DNA from: Lachnospiraceae bacterium
GTDB lineage: Bacteria > Bacillota > Clostridia > Lachnospirales > Lachnospiraceae
Assembly (NCBI GenBank): GCA_016290595.1
Contig: JAEEUR010000003.1
Span: 1 to 59,184, forward strand
Length of the DNA stretch: 59,184 bases
Direction: 5' to 3'
Made by a program: the position numbers and the translations under genes
Notes under the pieces: generated by a model
What the model saw: only the letters and a program-made list of their open reading frames with translations
Told to the model about the DNA's origin: nothing
The model's database searches: none
In this document: in pieces, positions 1-8,349 of the stretch
Position numbering within the stretch: the stretch's first letter is position 1
How the letters are laid out: the number at the start of each line of letters is the position of its first letter

Positions 1-29
1 GAATCTTTATAAATGGAAGGGGTGCTCCG

Positions 30-1115
30 GTGAAAGCTCTGATCGCCATGTCGGGCGGCGTGGATTCCAGCACGGCTGCGTATCTGATGCAGCAAAGCGG
101 CTATGCGTGCGACGGCTGCACGATGAAACTGTATACGAACGAGGACGCGGGCCTTTCCGGATCCGAAGAGGGATCCGCCGGGAAGACCTGCTGCAGCCTG
201 GACGATACCGAGGACGCCCGCAGCGTGGCGTTCCGCCTTGGCATGCCCTTTTACGTCTTCAACTACACGGATGCATTCCGCTGCCGGATCATCCGCGAAT
301 TCGCCGAGACCTATCTGCGCGGAGAAACACCGAATCCCTGCATCAGCTGCAACCGCTTCATGAAGTTCGGCGCGCTGCTGGAACGGGCCCGGGTGCTGGG
401 CTGCGATACGCTGGCGACCGGCCACTACGCGCGCGTCCGCTTCGACGGGACGAAATACCGCCTGCTCAAAGGGCTGGACGCCGCCAAGGACCAGAGCTAC
501 GTGCTGTACTGCCTGACACAGGAGCAGCTGGCGCATATCGCGTTCCCGCTGGGAGAGCTCACGAAGGAGACGGTCCGCGGGATCGCCGAAGCGCAGGGCT
601 TTCTCAACGCCCGCAAGCGGGAAAGCCAGGATATCTGCTTCGTTCCGGACGGGGACTACGCCCGCATCGTGGAGCAGGTGAGCGGCGAAGTGCCGCCGCC
701 CGGCGACTTCGTAAGCCTGGACGGCCGGGTGCTCGGGCGCCACAAGGGGATCATTCACTATACGATCGGCCAGCGGAAGGGCCTGGGGCTCTCCCTGCCC
801 GCTCCGCTTTACGTCTGCCGCATCGACGCCGAAAAGAACCAGGTGGTCCTGGGGCCGCACGAGGCGCTCTTTTCTGATACGGTGCAGGTACGGAACGTAA
901 ACTGGATCGGCGGAGAGGCGCCCGCCGGGCCGATCCCGGTCCAGGCCAAGCTGCGCTACCGCCAGCCGCCGGCCGCCGCGCTCGCCGTCCCGCAGGAGGA
1001 CGGCAGTCTTCTGCTGCAGTTTGCGGCGCCGCAGCGCGCCGTCACCCCGGGCCAGGCCGCCGTTTTCTACGACGGCGACGAGGTCCTCGGCGGCGGAACG
1101 ATCGTAACAAATTAA
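30..1115 (+). CDS. mnmA: tRNA-specific 2-thiouridylase MnmA
   Basis: MnmA adenylates U34 of the Lys/Glu/Gln tRNAs and replaces its 2-oxygen with sulfur delivered as persulfide, in the cytoplasm. The 361-residue protein has the usual family length. Visible: the PP-loop SGGVDSS at residues 8-14, the catalytic Cys in NPCISC (Cys104), and the second active-site Cys in SQDICF (Cys203), followed by a C-terminal beta-barrel region. The start is GTG at 30, preceded by GGAAGGGG at about 17-22. A monothiol pair (Cys104/Cys203) is the family arrangement, so it should be active. The gene is on the plus strand, against the run of minus-strand genes between it and oriC. Its upstream partner, often a cysteine desulfurase, would lie outside the window. 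Confidence 0.97.
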   Translation: MKALIAMSGGVDSSTAAYLMQQSGYACDGCTMKLYTNEDAGLSGSEEGSAGKTCCSLDDTEDARSVAFRLGMPFYVFNYTDAFRCRIIREFAETYLRGETPNPCISCNRFMKFGALLERARVLGCDTLATGHYARVRFDGTKYRLLKGLDAAKDQSYVLYCLTQEQLAHIAFPLGELTKETVRGIAEAQGFLNARKRESQDICFVPDGDYARIVEQVSGEVPPPGDFVSLDGRVLGRHKGIIHYTIGQRKGLGLSLPAPLYVCRIDAEKNQVVLGPHEALFSDTVQVRNVNWIGGEAPAGPIPVQAKLRYRQPPAAALAVPQEDGSLLLQFAAPQRAVTPGQAAVFYDGDEVLGGGTIVTN

Positions 1116-1131
1116 TATCAGAAGTTTTAAT

Positions 1132-1250
1132 GCATCTCGAGCGCGCCCGAATAAACTTTCGAGGGGCATTGAGGAGACCTGACTACATCTGATATTCCGG
1201 AAGGTCTCCGAACCGCCCCGAGAAAGTTTTATCGAGGCAGCGAGAGATGC
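1132..1250 (+). repeat. Structured dispersed element, copy A
   Basis: A 119-nt imperfect palindrome between mnmA and the next gene. Nested stems: GCATCTC (1132) with GAGATGC (1244-1250); AATAAACTTTC with GAAAGTTTTAT; GGGGC with GCCCC; and GGAGACCT with AGGTCTCC around a terminal loop of about 21 nt. A second copy lies at 16036-16185 on the opposite strand and shares the loop motif GACT..CATCT and the 3' tract AGTTTTATCGAGGCAGCGAG. Stem sequences differ between the copies but pairing is kept. Both copies are in the sense orientation of the flanking genes. It matches no RNA family I can name; it could also be an ERIC-like non-autonomous repeat. Confidence 0.75.
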
Positions 1251-1299
1251 CGATAACGATTCTTTTAAGACTGCCTCCGGCAGCCGAAAGGAGAAAATC

Positions 1300-4269
1300 A
1301 TGAAGCATCCGATGAAAAAGATCTTTGCCCTTCTTCTCGTGAGCGTCCTGCTCGTTTCCGCCTGCGGCAAGCAGCCGGCCGAAACCCAGGCCCCGACGAA
1401 GGAATCTCCCGCACCGGCAACGAATGCCCCGACGGAGCCCGTGCCGGCCGCCGAGACCACGCCGAAAACGGCTGAAACCACCGCGGAAGCCACTCCTGCC
1501 CCGACTCAGCCGCCCGCCACCGACCCTGCTCCGACCGAACCGCCGGCAACGGAAGCGGAAGCGACCACCGAAGCACCGACGGAGCCGCCGACGGAGCCCA
1601 CCACTGTCGAACCTACTACAACGGCTGCAACCTGGGAGGATCTGTCCGTTCAGGCAGCCAATCAGGCAAACCGGGGCGATCCTGCCAAGGCGGAAGCCTT
1701 ATACCGTCAGGCCCTGGAACTGACCGACGAGCACCCCGAGCTCTGGCTCCGGGTCGCAGAGATGGCGGAGCGCCAGGAAAAGGAAGCAGAACGGCTGGAA
1801 GCGATCCTGGCCAGCGGCTTCGTTTCCGCGGAAGAAGCCGCCGCGAACACCGTCGGCGTCTGCGGCGAAACGGCCGTCTTCGTGTTGGACAACAAGGGGA
1901 ATCTCACCATCCGCGGGACCGGTGCGGTTTACGAATTTTATTTCGGGAATTCCAGCTACCACAACAGCCACACGGAGCTCGGCCAGAAGCTCCGCTCCGC
2001 CGTCATTGAAGAAGGGATCGAAGAGCTGGGGTCCGGACTGTTCGACAGCTGCGGCAATCTCCGCAGCGTCACGCTGCCGGACAGTCTCCATACGATGCAC
2101 GGCTCCGTCTTTGAGTACTGCCACTCGCTTCGTGAGATCGTGATCCCGGACAGCGTTCAGTCCTTCGGCGGCGACATGTTTATGGAATGCGATTCTCTCC
2201 GCAGCGTTCAATTGCCGGCTTCTCTGACGGAGATCCCCACCTATACGTTTTATAACTGCCGCAAGCTGGAAAGCGTCACGATCCCGGCCGGCGTCACGAA
2301 GATCGGCTACGTGGCGTTTGAACAGTGCTCCTCCCTGAAAGAGCTCGTGCTTCCGGAAGGTCTGACGACGATCGAGGATTATGCTTTCGAGGGCTGCTAC
2401 GCTCTGGAAAAGATCAATCTCCCCGCCTCCATAACAAGCGTGGGCGAAAATATCTTCAGTCACGATACGGCGATGAAGGAGGTCTACGTGCCGGAAAACA
2501 GCAAGGTTTTCGCGCTGGAAAACGGGATCCTGACGGATTATGAAAAGACCACGATCATCGCAGTTCTGGCGGACGTCAGCGGCACGGTAACGCTGCCCGA
2601 AGGGATCACGGAAGTGCCCGAAGGGCTTTTCTATGACAAAAAGGGCCTGACCGAAGTGATCCTTCCCGCCTCTTTGCGCAAGATCTGCGCCGGCGCCTTC
2701 GACGACTGCTGCGATCTGGTCCAGCTCAACATCCCCGAAGGGGTGACCGAGATCAGCGATTACGCCTTCGACAGCTGCACGTCCCTGAAAAGCGTGAGCC
2801 TGCCTTCCACCTTAAAGAGCATCGGCTATCTGGCCTTCAATTTCTGCACCGCACTGGAAAAGATCGAGATCCCGGACAGCGTGACTAAGCTGGGAGAAAG
2901 AGCTTTCCAGAACTGCAAAAGCCTGACGGAGGTCCGCCTGCCGAAGACGCTCACGGAGATCCCGAAGGACTGCTTCGCTTACTGCGAGTCGCTGAAAAAA
3001 ATCGAGCTTCCGGACGGGGTCAGCATCATCTGCTACGCCGCCTTCAACGCCTGCTTTAATCTGGAGGAGGTGATCTGGCCGGAAAGCTTAGGTATCATCG
3101 AGAGCTGGGCCTTCGGCTGGACCGCCCTTAAGGAAGTGACGCTCCCGGAGGGCGTTGCGGAGATCCAGAGCAACGTCTTCGGAAGTTCAAAACTGGAAAA
3201 GATCTGGTTGCCGAAGAGCCTGGAAGAACTGGATGATTACGTTTTTGAGGACGGCGTGGAGATCTTCTACGCCGGCAGCGAAGACGACTGGGACGATCTC
3301 TACGGCGACGGCCCGGCGAAGTATAAAGAAAGCTGCGTCATGCACTACAACGCGGACGGGATCGTCTTCAGTCCGCTGGATTACAGCCTGACGGAGAACT
3401 GGGCCTACTTCGAACTGGGCCCGGAAAAAGACGTGGACGTCTTTCTGATCTGCCCGACGGTGGACACCAAAAGCGAAACAAATTCTTTTGACCTGAACGA
3501 TAAGCTGAAGGGCCGCTTCGTAAACGCCCTGGACATGGAAAAAGGCATCTACGAGGAGACCGGCAGGCTGTTTTCCCCGTATTACCGCCAGATGTCCATC
3601 AATGCCTACACGCTGCCGGCCGACGGGTATGAAAGGGCAAAGCAGATCGCTTATACGGATATCGCCGCCTCTTTCCGCTGGTATCTGGAAAACGAAAACG
3701 GGGGGCGCGGCCTGATCCTGGCCGGCTTTTCCCAGGGCGCGGAGATGTGTCTGGAGCTCTTAAAGGAGTTTTACGGCGGTGACAGCGCGGAGGCTGCCAA
3801 GCTGCGCGACGGCCTGATCACGGTCTATGCCCTCGGCTGGACGGTGACAAAGGAAATGACGGAAGCGTATCCGCAGATCGTTCCCGCCGCCGGCGAACTG
3901 GACGTCGGCACCGTCGTCAGCTTTGACTGCGAAAACGGGACCCTGACGGAGACCATCATTATTCCGGCCGGCGTTGCGGCGCTGTCCATCAATCCGTTAA
4001 ACTGGAAGACCGACGGGACCAAGGCGGATAAATCCCTCAATCTTGGCGCGGTGATGTCGACCGGCGCGGAAGCGGTTCCCGCCCTTTGCGGCGCCTATAT
4101 CGGTGCGCGCGGCGAGCTGATCGTCACGGACGTAAAAACGGAAGACTACCCGCCGGTACTGGATATCTTCCCGGAAGGCGCCTTCCATCTGTACGACTAC
4201 ATGTTTTTCTTTACCAATCTGAAGCAGAATATCGCGGACCGGACAGCGGCCTGGAAAGCCGCCCACTGA
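1300..4269 (+). CDS. Lipoprotein: leucine-rich repeats (BspA/LRR_5) fused to DUF3089 hydrolase-like domain
   Basis: 989 residues. A lipoprotein signal peptide with lipobox LVSAC places lipidated Cys at residue 22. A Pro/Thr/Glu-rich linker (about 25-108) follows, then a short TPR-like helix pair (about 110-165). From about 180 to 670 there are many BspA-type leucine-rich repeats (pattern L.SV.LP..L..I...AF..C), which usually bind host or matrix surfaces. Residues about 690-985 match DUF3089, an alpha/beta-hydrolase-like family: the nucleophile elbow is GFSQG with Ser811, and the C-terminal His/Asp tract HLYDYMFFFTN is present. The start has GAAAGGAG upstream. Predicted as a cell-surface anchored protein. 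Whether the hydrolase is active, and on what, cannot be read from sequence. Convergent with the thioesterase gene. Confidence 0.85.
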   Translation: MKHPMKKIFALLLVSVLLVSACGKQPAETQAPTKESPAPATNAPTEPVPAAETTPKTAETTAEATPAPTQPPATDPAPTEPPATEAEATTEAPTEPPTEPTTVEPTTTAATWEDLSVQAANQANRGDPAKAEALYRQALELTDEHPELWLRVAEMAERQEKEAERLEAILASGFVSAEEAAANTVGVCGETAVFVLDNKGNLTIRGTGAVYEFYFGNSSYHNSHTELGQKLRSAVIEEGIEELGSGLFDSCGNLRSVTLPDSLHTMHGSVFEYCHSLREIVIPDSVQSFGGDMFMECDSLRSVQLPASLTEIPTYTFYNCRKLESVTIPAGVTKIGYVAFEQCSSLKELVLPEGLTTIEDYAFEGCYALEKINLPASITSVGENIFSHDTAMKEVYVPENSKVFALENGILTDYEKTTIIAVLADVSGTVTLPEGITEVPEGLFYDKKGLTEVILPASLRKICAGAFDDCCDLVQLNIPEGVTEISDYAFDSCTSLKSVSLPSTLKSIGYLAFNFCTALEKIEIPDSVTKLGERAFQNCKSLTEVRLPKTLTEIPKDCFAYCESLKKIELPDGVSIICYAAFNACFNLEEVIWPESLGIIESWAFGWTALKEVTLPEGVAEIQSNVFGSSKLEKIWLPKSLEELDDYVFEDGVEIFYAGSEDDWDDLYGDGPAKYKESCVMHYNADGIVFSPLDYSLTENWAYFELGPEKDVDVFLICPTVDTKSETNSFDLNDKLKGRFVNALDMEKGIYEETGRLFSPYYRQMSINAYTLPADGYERAKQIAYTDIAASFRWYLENENGGRGLILAGFSQGAEMCLELLKEFYGGDSAEAAKLRDGLITVYALGWTVTKEMTEAYPQIVPAAGELDVGTVVSFDCENGTLTETIIIPAGVAALSINPLNWKTDGTKADKSLNLGAVMSTGAEAVPALCGAYIGARGELIVTDVKTEDYPPVLDIFPEGAFHLYDYMFFFTNLKQNIADRTAAWKAAH

Positions 4270-4293
4270 TCCGGGCTGTTTCCGCTTCGATAC

Positions 4294-4710
4294 TTACCGC
4301 TCTAGTTTTTCAAGCAGCAGCTCGTGCAGATCGGGCCGCTGCTTTTTTAAGCGCAGCGGTCGGCCTTCCGCGCTCAGAAAGCAGTGTTCGCTTTCGCCAT
4401 CAAAGACAGGCCGGCCGTCTTCCTGCGTCATTTCATAGCGGAAGATCATGCGGATGCCGCTGTATTCCGTGAGGGATGCGCGGATGTGCAGCACATCGTC
4501 GAAGCGGCTGGTCCCCTTGTAATCGCCCCGGACGGCCGTCACGGCGGAGAGGATCCCCTCCCTTTCGAGCGCCGCCCAGTCAAGGCCCCAGCTTCTTAAG
4601 AGCTCCACCCGGGCCTCCTCCATAAAGCGGATATAGTTCGAATGATGGGTCAGGCCCATCTGATCCGTCTCGTAATATTTTACGCGGTGCACGTAGATAA
4701 AGTCTTCCAT
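4294..4710 (-). CDS. Acyl-CoA thioesterase, YbgC/4-hydroxybenzoyl-CoA thioesterase family
   Basis: A 138-residue single hotdog-fold domain, the usual size for this family. It would hydrolyse an acyl-CoA (or acyl-ACP) thioester in the cytoplasm; the chain length cannot be inferred. The N-terminal motif YYETDQMGLTHHSNY holds the catalytic Asp and conserved HH/Y of YbgC-type enzymes. The ATG is preceded by repeated AAGGAAGGAAG. It is the last gene of a minus-strand run that begins with transketolase, 46 nt behind the CLC gene, so is probably co-transcribed with it. No functional link to the transporters is evident. Confidence 0.9.
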   Translation of the reverse strand: MEDFIYVHRVKYYETDQMGLTHHSNYIRFMEEARVELLRSWGLDWAALEREGILSAVTAVRGDYKGTSRFDDVLHIRASLTEYSGIRMIFRYEMTQEDGRPVFDGESEHCFLSAEGRPLRLKKQRPDLHELLLEKLER

Positions 4711-4756
4711 GACAGGTCTTCCTTCCTTTTTCTGCCCGGCTGCCGGGTCCTGCTTT

Positions 4757-6019
4757 CTACTCGATCCCGTGCTCCCGCGTGTCCAGCGTCTCCATCTTCA
4801 GCTTGGAATAGGCGAAGCGCTGCGTGCCGTAGAGGCTGTAATAGCCCGAAAGCACGAAGGACAGGGCGACCGTCACGGCAAAATACGACAGCCCCTGGCC
4901 GTGGAACATCTCCATGGCGATGAGGAGCGAAGCGACGGGGCAGTTCGTGGCGCCGGCAAACAGGGCGATCATGCCGCAGGCCGCGCTTAAGGAAACGGGC
5001 AGCCCCGTCAGGCTCCCGAAGAGCGCACCGAAGGCCGCCCCGATGCTTAAGGTCGGGACGATCTCGCCGCCCCGGAAGCCGCCGGCGACTGCGATCGCGG
5101 TAAATAAGAGCTTTAAGGCAAAGGCCGCCGGGATGACCTCCTCCCGCATGGCCTCGCCGATCAGCCCGGTCCCGGCGCCGGTATAGCGCTGGCCGCCGAT
5201 CAGAAACGTCAGGCCGGCGAACAGAAGGCCCGCCGCCAGCACCCGCAGATAGGGATTCGGCAGCCGTTTTTTCGCCTGTTTTTCCGCACCGTGCAGCACC
5301 ACGACCAGGATCACGGCCAAACCCGCACAGAGAAGCCCCAGCAGAATAGTCCAGAGCAGGTTTTTCCAGTCCATCTCCGGAACGGACAGAATGGTCCAGC
5401 TTTCCGCCTCCGCGCCCAGGAGCCGGCTGACGCCGGTCCCGATGAAGGCTGAAAAGACACAGGGGACCAGCGCCGCATAGTAAAACACGCCGACGCTGAT
5501 GACCTCGATGCAGAAGACGGCCGCCGCGACCGGCGTGCCGAAGAGCGCCGCGAAGACCGCCGCCATGCCGCACATGATGGCGCTGCGGGCGTCCTTTTCA
5601 TCCAATTTTAAGAGCTCGCCGAGCCTGGCGCCGAGCCAGCCGCCCAGCTGCAGCGCCGCACCTTCCCGTCCGACCGACGCGCCGCCCGCGTGGGACAGCA
5701 CGGTCGAGACGAAGATCAGCGGGCCGGTCGGCTTCGTGACTAGATCGTTCGCGGAGATGGAGGCCAGGACCATATTGGTGCCGCGGTTTTTCTCCTCTCC
5801 GGTGATCCTGTACAGAAAAACGATGACCAGGCCGAAAAGCGGCAGCAGCCAGACCATCCACGGCTGTCCCGTACGAAGGCCCGTGACCCGGCGGATACAC
5901 CAGCCGAAGGCCCCGCCGATGAGGCCGCCGGCCGCGCCGCAGATCAGGGCGAAGATCGTCCAGCAGATCAGGTACCGCGCGCCTTCCGCGATCGGATGTT
6001 TTTTCCAGTTTTTCAGCAT
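4757..6019 (-). CDS. CLC-family anion channel/antiporter, possibly of the fluoride (CLC-F) clade
   Basis: A 420-residue polytopic membrane protein with about ten hydrophobic helices. It carries the CLC gating-glutamate motif as GREGA (in ASVGREGAALQLG) instead of the usual GREGP. The second pore motif reads GGFRGGEIVP, close to the GFKGGE(V)TP pattern I associate with fluoride-exporting CLC-F proteins and unlike the GIFAP form of chloride/proton antiporters. Fluoride specificity is therefore plausible but not shown. It lacks C-terminal CBS domains, as expected for the short bacterial form. The gene sits 21 nt behind the MATE gene, with no room for a fluoride riboswitch. The start at 6019 has only a weak ribosome-binding site. 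Confidence 0.85.
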   Translation of the reverse strand: MLKNWKKHPIAEGARYLICWTIFALICGAAGGLIGGAFGWCIRRVTGLRTGQPWMVWLLPLFGLVIVFLYRITGEEKNRGTNMVLASISANDLVTKPTGPLIFVSTVLSHAGGASVGREGAALQLGGWLGARLGELLKLDEKDARSAIMCGMAAVFAALFGTPVAAAVFCIEVISVGVFYYAALVPCVFSAFIGTGVSRLLGAEAESWTILSVPEMDWKNLLWTILLGLLCAGLAVILVVVLHGAEKQAKKRLPNPYLRVLAAGLLFAGLTFLIGGQRYTGAGTGLIGEAMREEVIPAAFALKLLFTAIAVAGGFRGGEIVPTLSIGAAFGALFGSLTGLPVSLSAACGMIALFAGATNCPVASLLIAMEMFHGQGLSYFAVTVALSFVLSGYYSLYGTQRFAYSKLKMETLDTREHGIE

Positions 6020-6040
6020 AGTCGACTACTCTTTCCGGCC

Positions 6041-7417
6041 TTACGGCTCTTTCATCTTCCGCAATTCGGATATCGCCAGCGGGATCGACACGCTGACGGA
6101 CAGCACGTCGGCCGCCGCCTGCGTGATCTCCACGCCGAACAGCCCGAACAGCTCCGGCAGGATCAGGATCAGCGGGATAAAGAACAGGCCGCTGCGGGCG
6201 GACGCGGTGACGGACGCCTTCACGCCCTTTCCCATGGACTGCAGCATCATATTGGTGATCACGATGGTGGCTAAAAACGGCAGGGCCATCGCCTGGTACC
6301 GGAGCGCCACGGCCCCGACGGCGATCACGTCCGGATCGTCGCGGAAAAAGCCGATGATCGACGGGGCAAAGCAAAGGCACAGCGCCGCCATCCCGATCAG
6401 GAAAACCGTTCCGTAACGCACGCAGAAGAAGTACCCTTCCCGCACGCGGTCCTTCTTGCCCGCGCCGTAGTTGAACGCGCAGACCGGCTGATAGCCCTGT
6501 CCGAAGCCGATCATGGCGCTGGAGACGAACATCATCACGCGGGTCGTCACGCTCATGCCGGCGATGGCCGCGTCCCCGTAGACGCGGCAGGCCCGGTTTA
6601 AGAGCACCGTTGCGATGGCCGCCAGCCCCTGGCGGAACAGCGCCGGGATGCCGCCGTTTATGATCTGGACCAGATAGTGCGCGTTCAGGCGCACGTTCAA
6701 GACTTTCAGGCGGATATTGGCCCCGCGGCGGCTGCCGATGAAAAGCACCGTGAAGCTGATCATCTGCCCGCAGATGGTGGCCAGCGCCGCGCCGGCGACC
6801 TTTAAGTCAAAGACAAAGATCAGAAGAGGATCCAGCCCGATATTGAGGACCGCGCCGCACATCAGGCCGACCATTGCGTAAACGGCGCTGCCCTGATAGC
6901 GCAGCTGATTGTTCAGGACGAACTGGGCCATCATGAACGGCGCGCCGATCGCGATGATCCGGAGATAACTGACGGTATCCGCGACCGTCGTGTCCAGGGC
7001 GCCTAAAAAGTAGGCGAGCGGCCGGACGAAGAGATTGATGGCCGCTGCCGTTACCGCACCGATGATAAAGGCCAGCGCCAGGCCGGTGGCCGCCATCTCC
7101 TCCGCTTCCTTCTGCTTTCCTGCACCTAACATGCGGGAAAGGAAGTTTCCCGAACCCTGGCCGCAGAAAAAGCCGAAAGCCTGGATCACCGCCATGGCGG
7201 AGAAACAAAGACCGACCGCGGCCGTCGCTTCCGTTGAGATCTTTCCGACAAAAAAGGTATCCGCCGCATTGTAGAGCGCCGTCACCAGCATGCTGAGGAT
7301 GGTCGGGACCGACAGCCGCAGGATCAACTCCGGCACCGGCGTTTCCGTCAGTTTTTTATAGCGCGCCTTCGCGGCCTCGCTCATCGCCTGTTCATTCTTT
7401 TTGATTTCTTCCGGCAT
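6041..7417 (-). CDS. MATE family multidrug/metabolite efflux transporter
   Basis: 458 residues with twelve predicted membrane helices in two similar halves, each beginning with the MATE-type stretch (for example LSVPTILSMLVTALYNAADTFFVGKIS near residues 34-60). Members use the Na+ or H+ gradient to export cationic drugs or metabolites across the cytoplasmic membrane; the substrate is unknown here. Length and topology fit a complete protein of the DinF/NorM superfamily. ATG at 7417 is preceded by AGGTGA. It lies between the DMT exporter and the CLC channel on the same strand, so three unrelated membrane transporters are stacked in one likely transcript. Confidence 0.93.
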   Translation of the reverse strand: MPEEIKKNEQAMSEAAKARYKKLTETPVPELILRLSVPTILSMLVTALYNAADTFFVGKISTEATAAVGLCFSAMAVIQAFGFFCGQGSGNFLSRMLGAGKQKEAEEMAATGLALAFIIGAVTAAAINLFVRPLAYFLGALDTTVADTVSYLRIIAIGAPFMMAQFVLNNQLRYQGSAVYAMVGLMCGAVLNIGLDPLLIFVFDLKVAGAALATICGQMISFTVLFIGSRRGANIRLKVLNVRLNAHYLVQIINGGIPALFRQGLAAIATVLLNRACRVYGDAAIAGMSVTTRVMMFVSSAMIGFGQGYQPVCAFNYGAGKKDRVREGYFFCVRYGTVFLIGMAALCLCFAPSIIGFFRDDPDVIAVGAVALRYQAMALPFLATIVITNMMLQSMGKGVKASVTASARSGLFFIPLILILPELFGLFGVEITQAAADVLSVSVSIPLAISELRKMKEP

Positions 7418-7464
7418 GGATGGTTCACCTTTCAGAAATGCGGCAGTTCTGTATATAAACGGTT

Positions 7465-8349
7465 TTATTCTTTCTTTTCACTGAGAACTTGTTTTTTTGC
7501 CGTCTTTTTCTCCTCCCAGTGCGGCAGAAGCCCGTGCAGGGTGACGGCGGCGATGACGATGGCGGAGCCTAAGATCGCGAGCGCGCTCATCTTTTCACCG
7601 CAGAAAATGGCGACGGGAATCGGATTGAAAATGGGTTCTATGGTCAGCAGGATGGAAGCCTCCACGGGATCGACGCGGTGGATGTTCCGGGCGAACAGCG
7701 CGTTGGCCAGGCCGTACTGGAAGACCGCCATGATCAGCAGCCAGACGATGTTTTTCGCGTCAAACGCCAGCTTCTCCGTGAAAAAGAACGGCAGGCAGAT
7801 CAGAAAACTGAGAATATTGCTGAGAATGGCCGTATCTTCCGTATCGCAGTCCTGATCGTTCATGATGATGATCTGGCCGGCAAAGGTAAAGGCGCTCGCA
7901 AGCGCCAGCGCGTTGCCGAGGAGGCGCGTAAAGTCCAGGCTGTCCAGAAAGCTGATCGCGCAGCCCGCAAAGACGGCGAGCGTCAGCAGAAGTTCCGCCA
8001 GCCGTGCCTTCCGGTGACGGAACAGGACGGCAAAGACGAAGACCAGGACCGAGGCGGTGTACTGCAACACGATGGCGGTCCCTGCCGTGGTCAGCTTGAT
8101 CGCCATCACGTAAAGGATGCCGGTGGCGCTCATCATGAAGGCGCCGAGCAGGTTTTTCTTCGTGAATTTCAGGCGCAGGTTCCGCTTGACGGTAAAAAGA
8201 ATGATTAAAGAAATAAGGCTGCGGACCGCCACGATAGGCAGCGGTCCCCAGCTGATGGATTTCACGCACACGCCGGCCAGGCCCCAGAGCAGGGCCGTTA
8301 TCAGGATCATCAGGCGGCCGGTGTTATGTTGTTTACTTTCTCGCGGCAA
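7465..8349 (-). CDS. DMT superfamily (EamA) transporter
   Basis: 294 residues with ten predicted helices arranged as two EamA repeats (each about 5 helices, first at residues 14-140, second 150-275). EamA proteins generally export amino acids or metabolites; no substrate can be assigned. The start is a TTG at 8349 preceded by AAGGTGAAGG, which overlaps the end of the transketolase C-subunit gene by 17 nt; an internal ATG at 8310 lacks a ribosome-binding site. The tail is basic (KKTAKKQVLSEKKE), giving a cytoplasmic C-terminus. Translational coupling to the transketolase genes is likely, so a role in exporting a sugar- or aromatic-pathway product is conceivable but speculative. Confidence 0.9.
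   Translation of the reverse strand: MPRESKQHNTGRLMILITALLWGLAGVCVKSISWGPLPIVAVRSLISLIILFTVKRNLRLKFTKKNLLGAFMMSATGILYVMAIKLTTAGTAIVLQYTASVLVFVFAVLFRHRKARLAELLLTLAVFAGCAISFLDSLDFTRLLGNALALASAFTFAGQIIIMNDQDCDTEDTAILSNILSFLICLPFFFTEKLAFDAKNIVWLLIMAVFQYGLANALFARNIHRVDPVEASILLTIEPIFNPIPVAIFCGEKMSALAILGSAIVIAAVTLHGLLPHWEEKKTAKKQVLSEKKE

Noticed and set aside
1699-2463. Long minus-strand open frame antisense to the LRR-DUF3089 gene
   Set aside because: No ribosome-binding site or domain; the plus frame has lipobox, LRR and hydrolase motifs. High GC gives long antisense frames.
6020-6040. Fluoride riboswitch ahead of the CLC gene
   Set aside because: Only 21 nt separate it from the MATE gene; no aptamer can fit.
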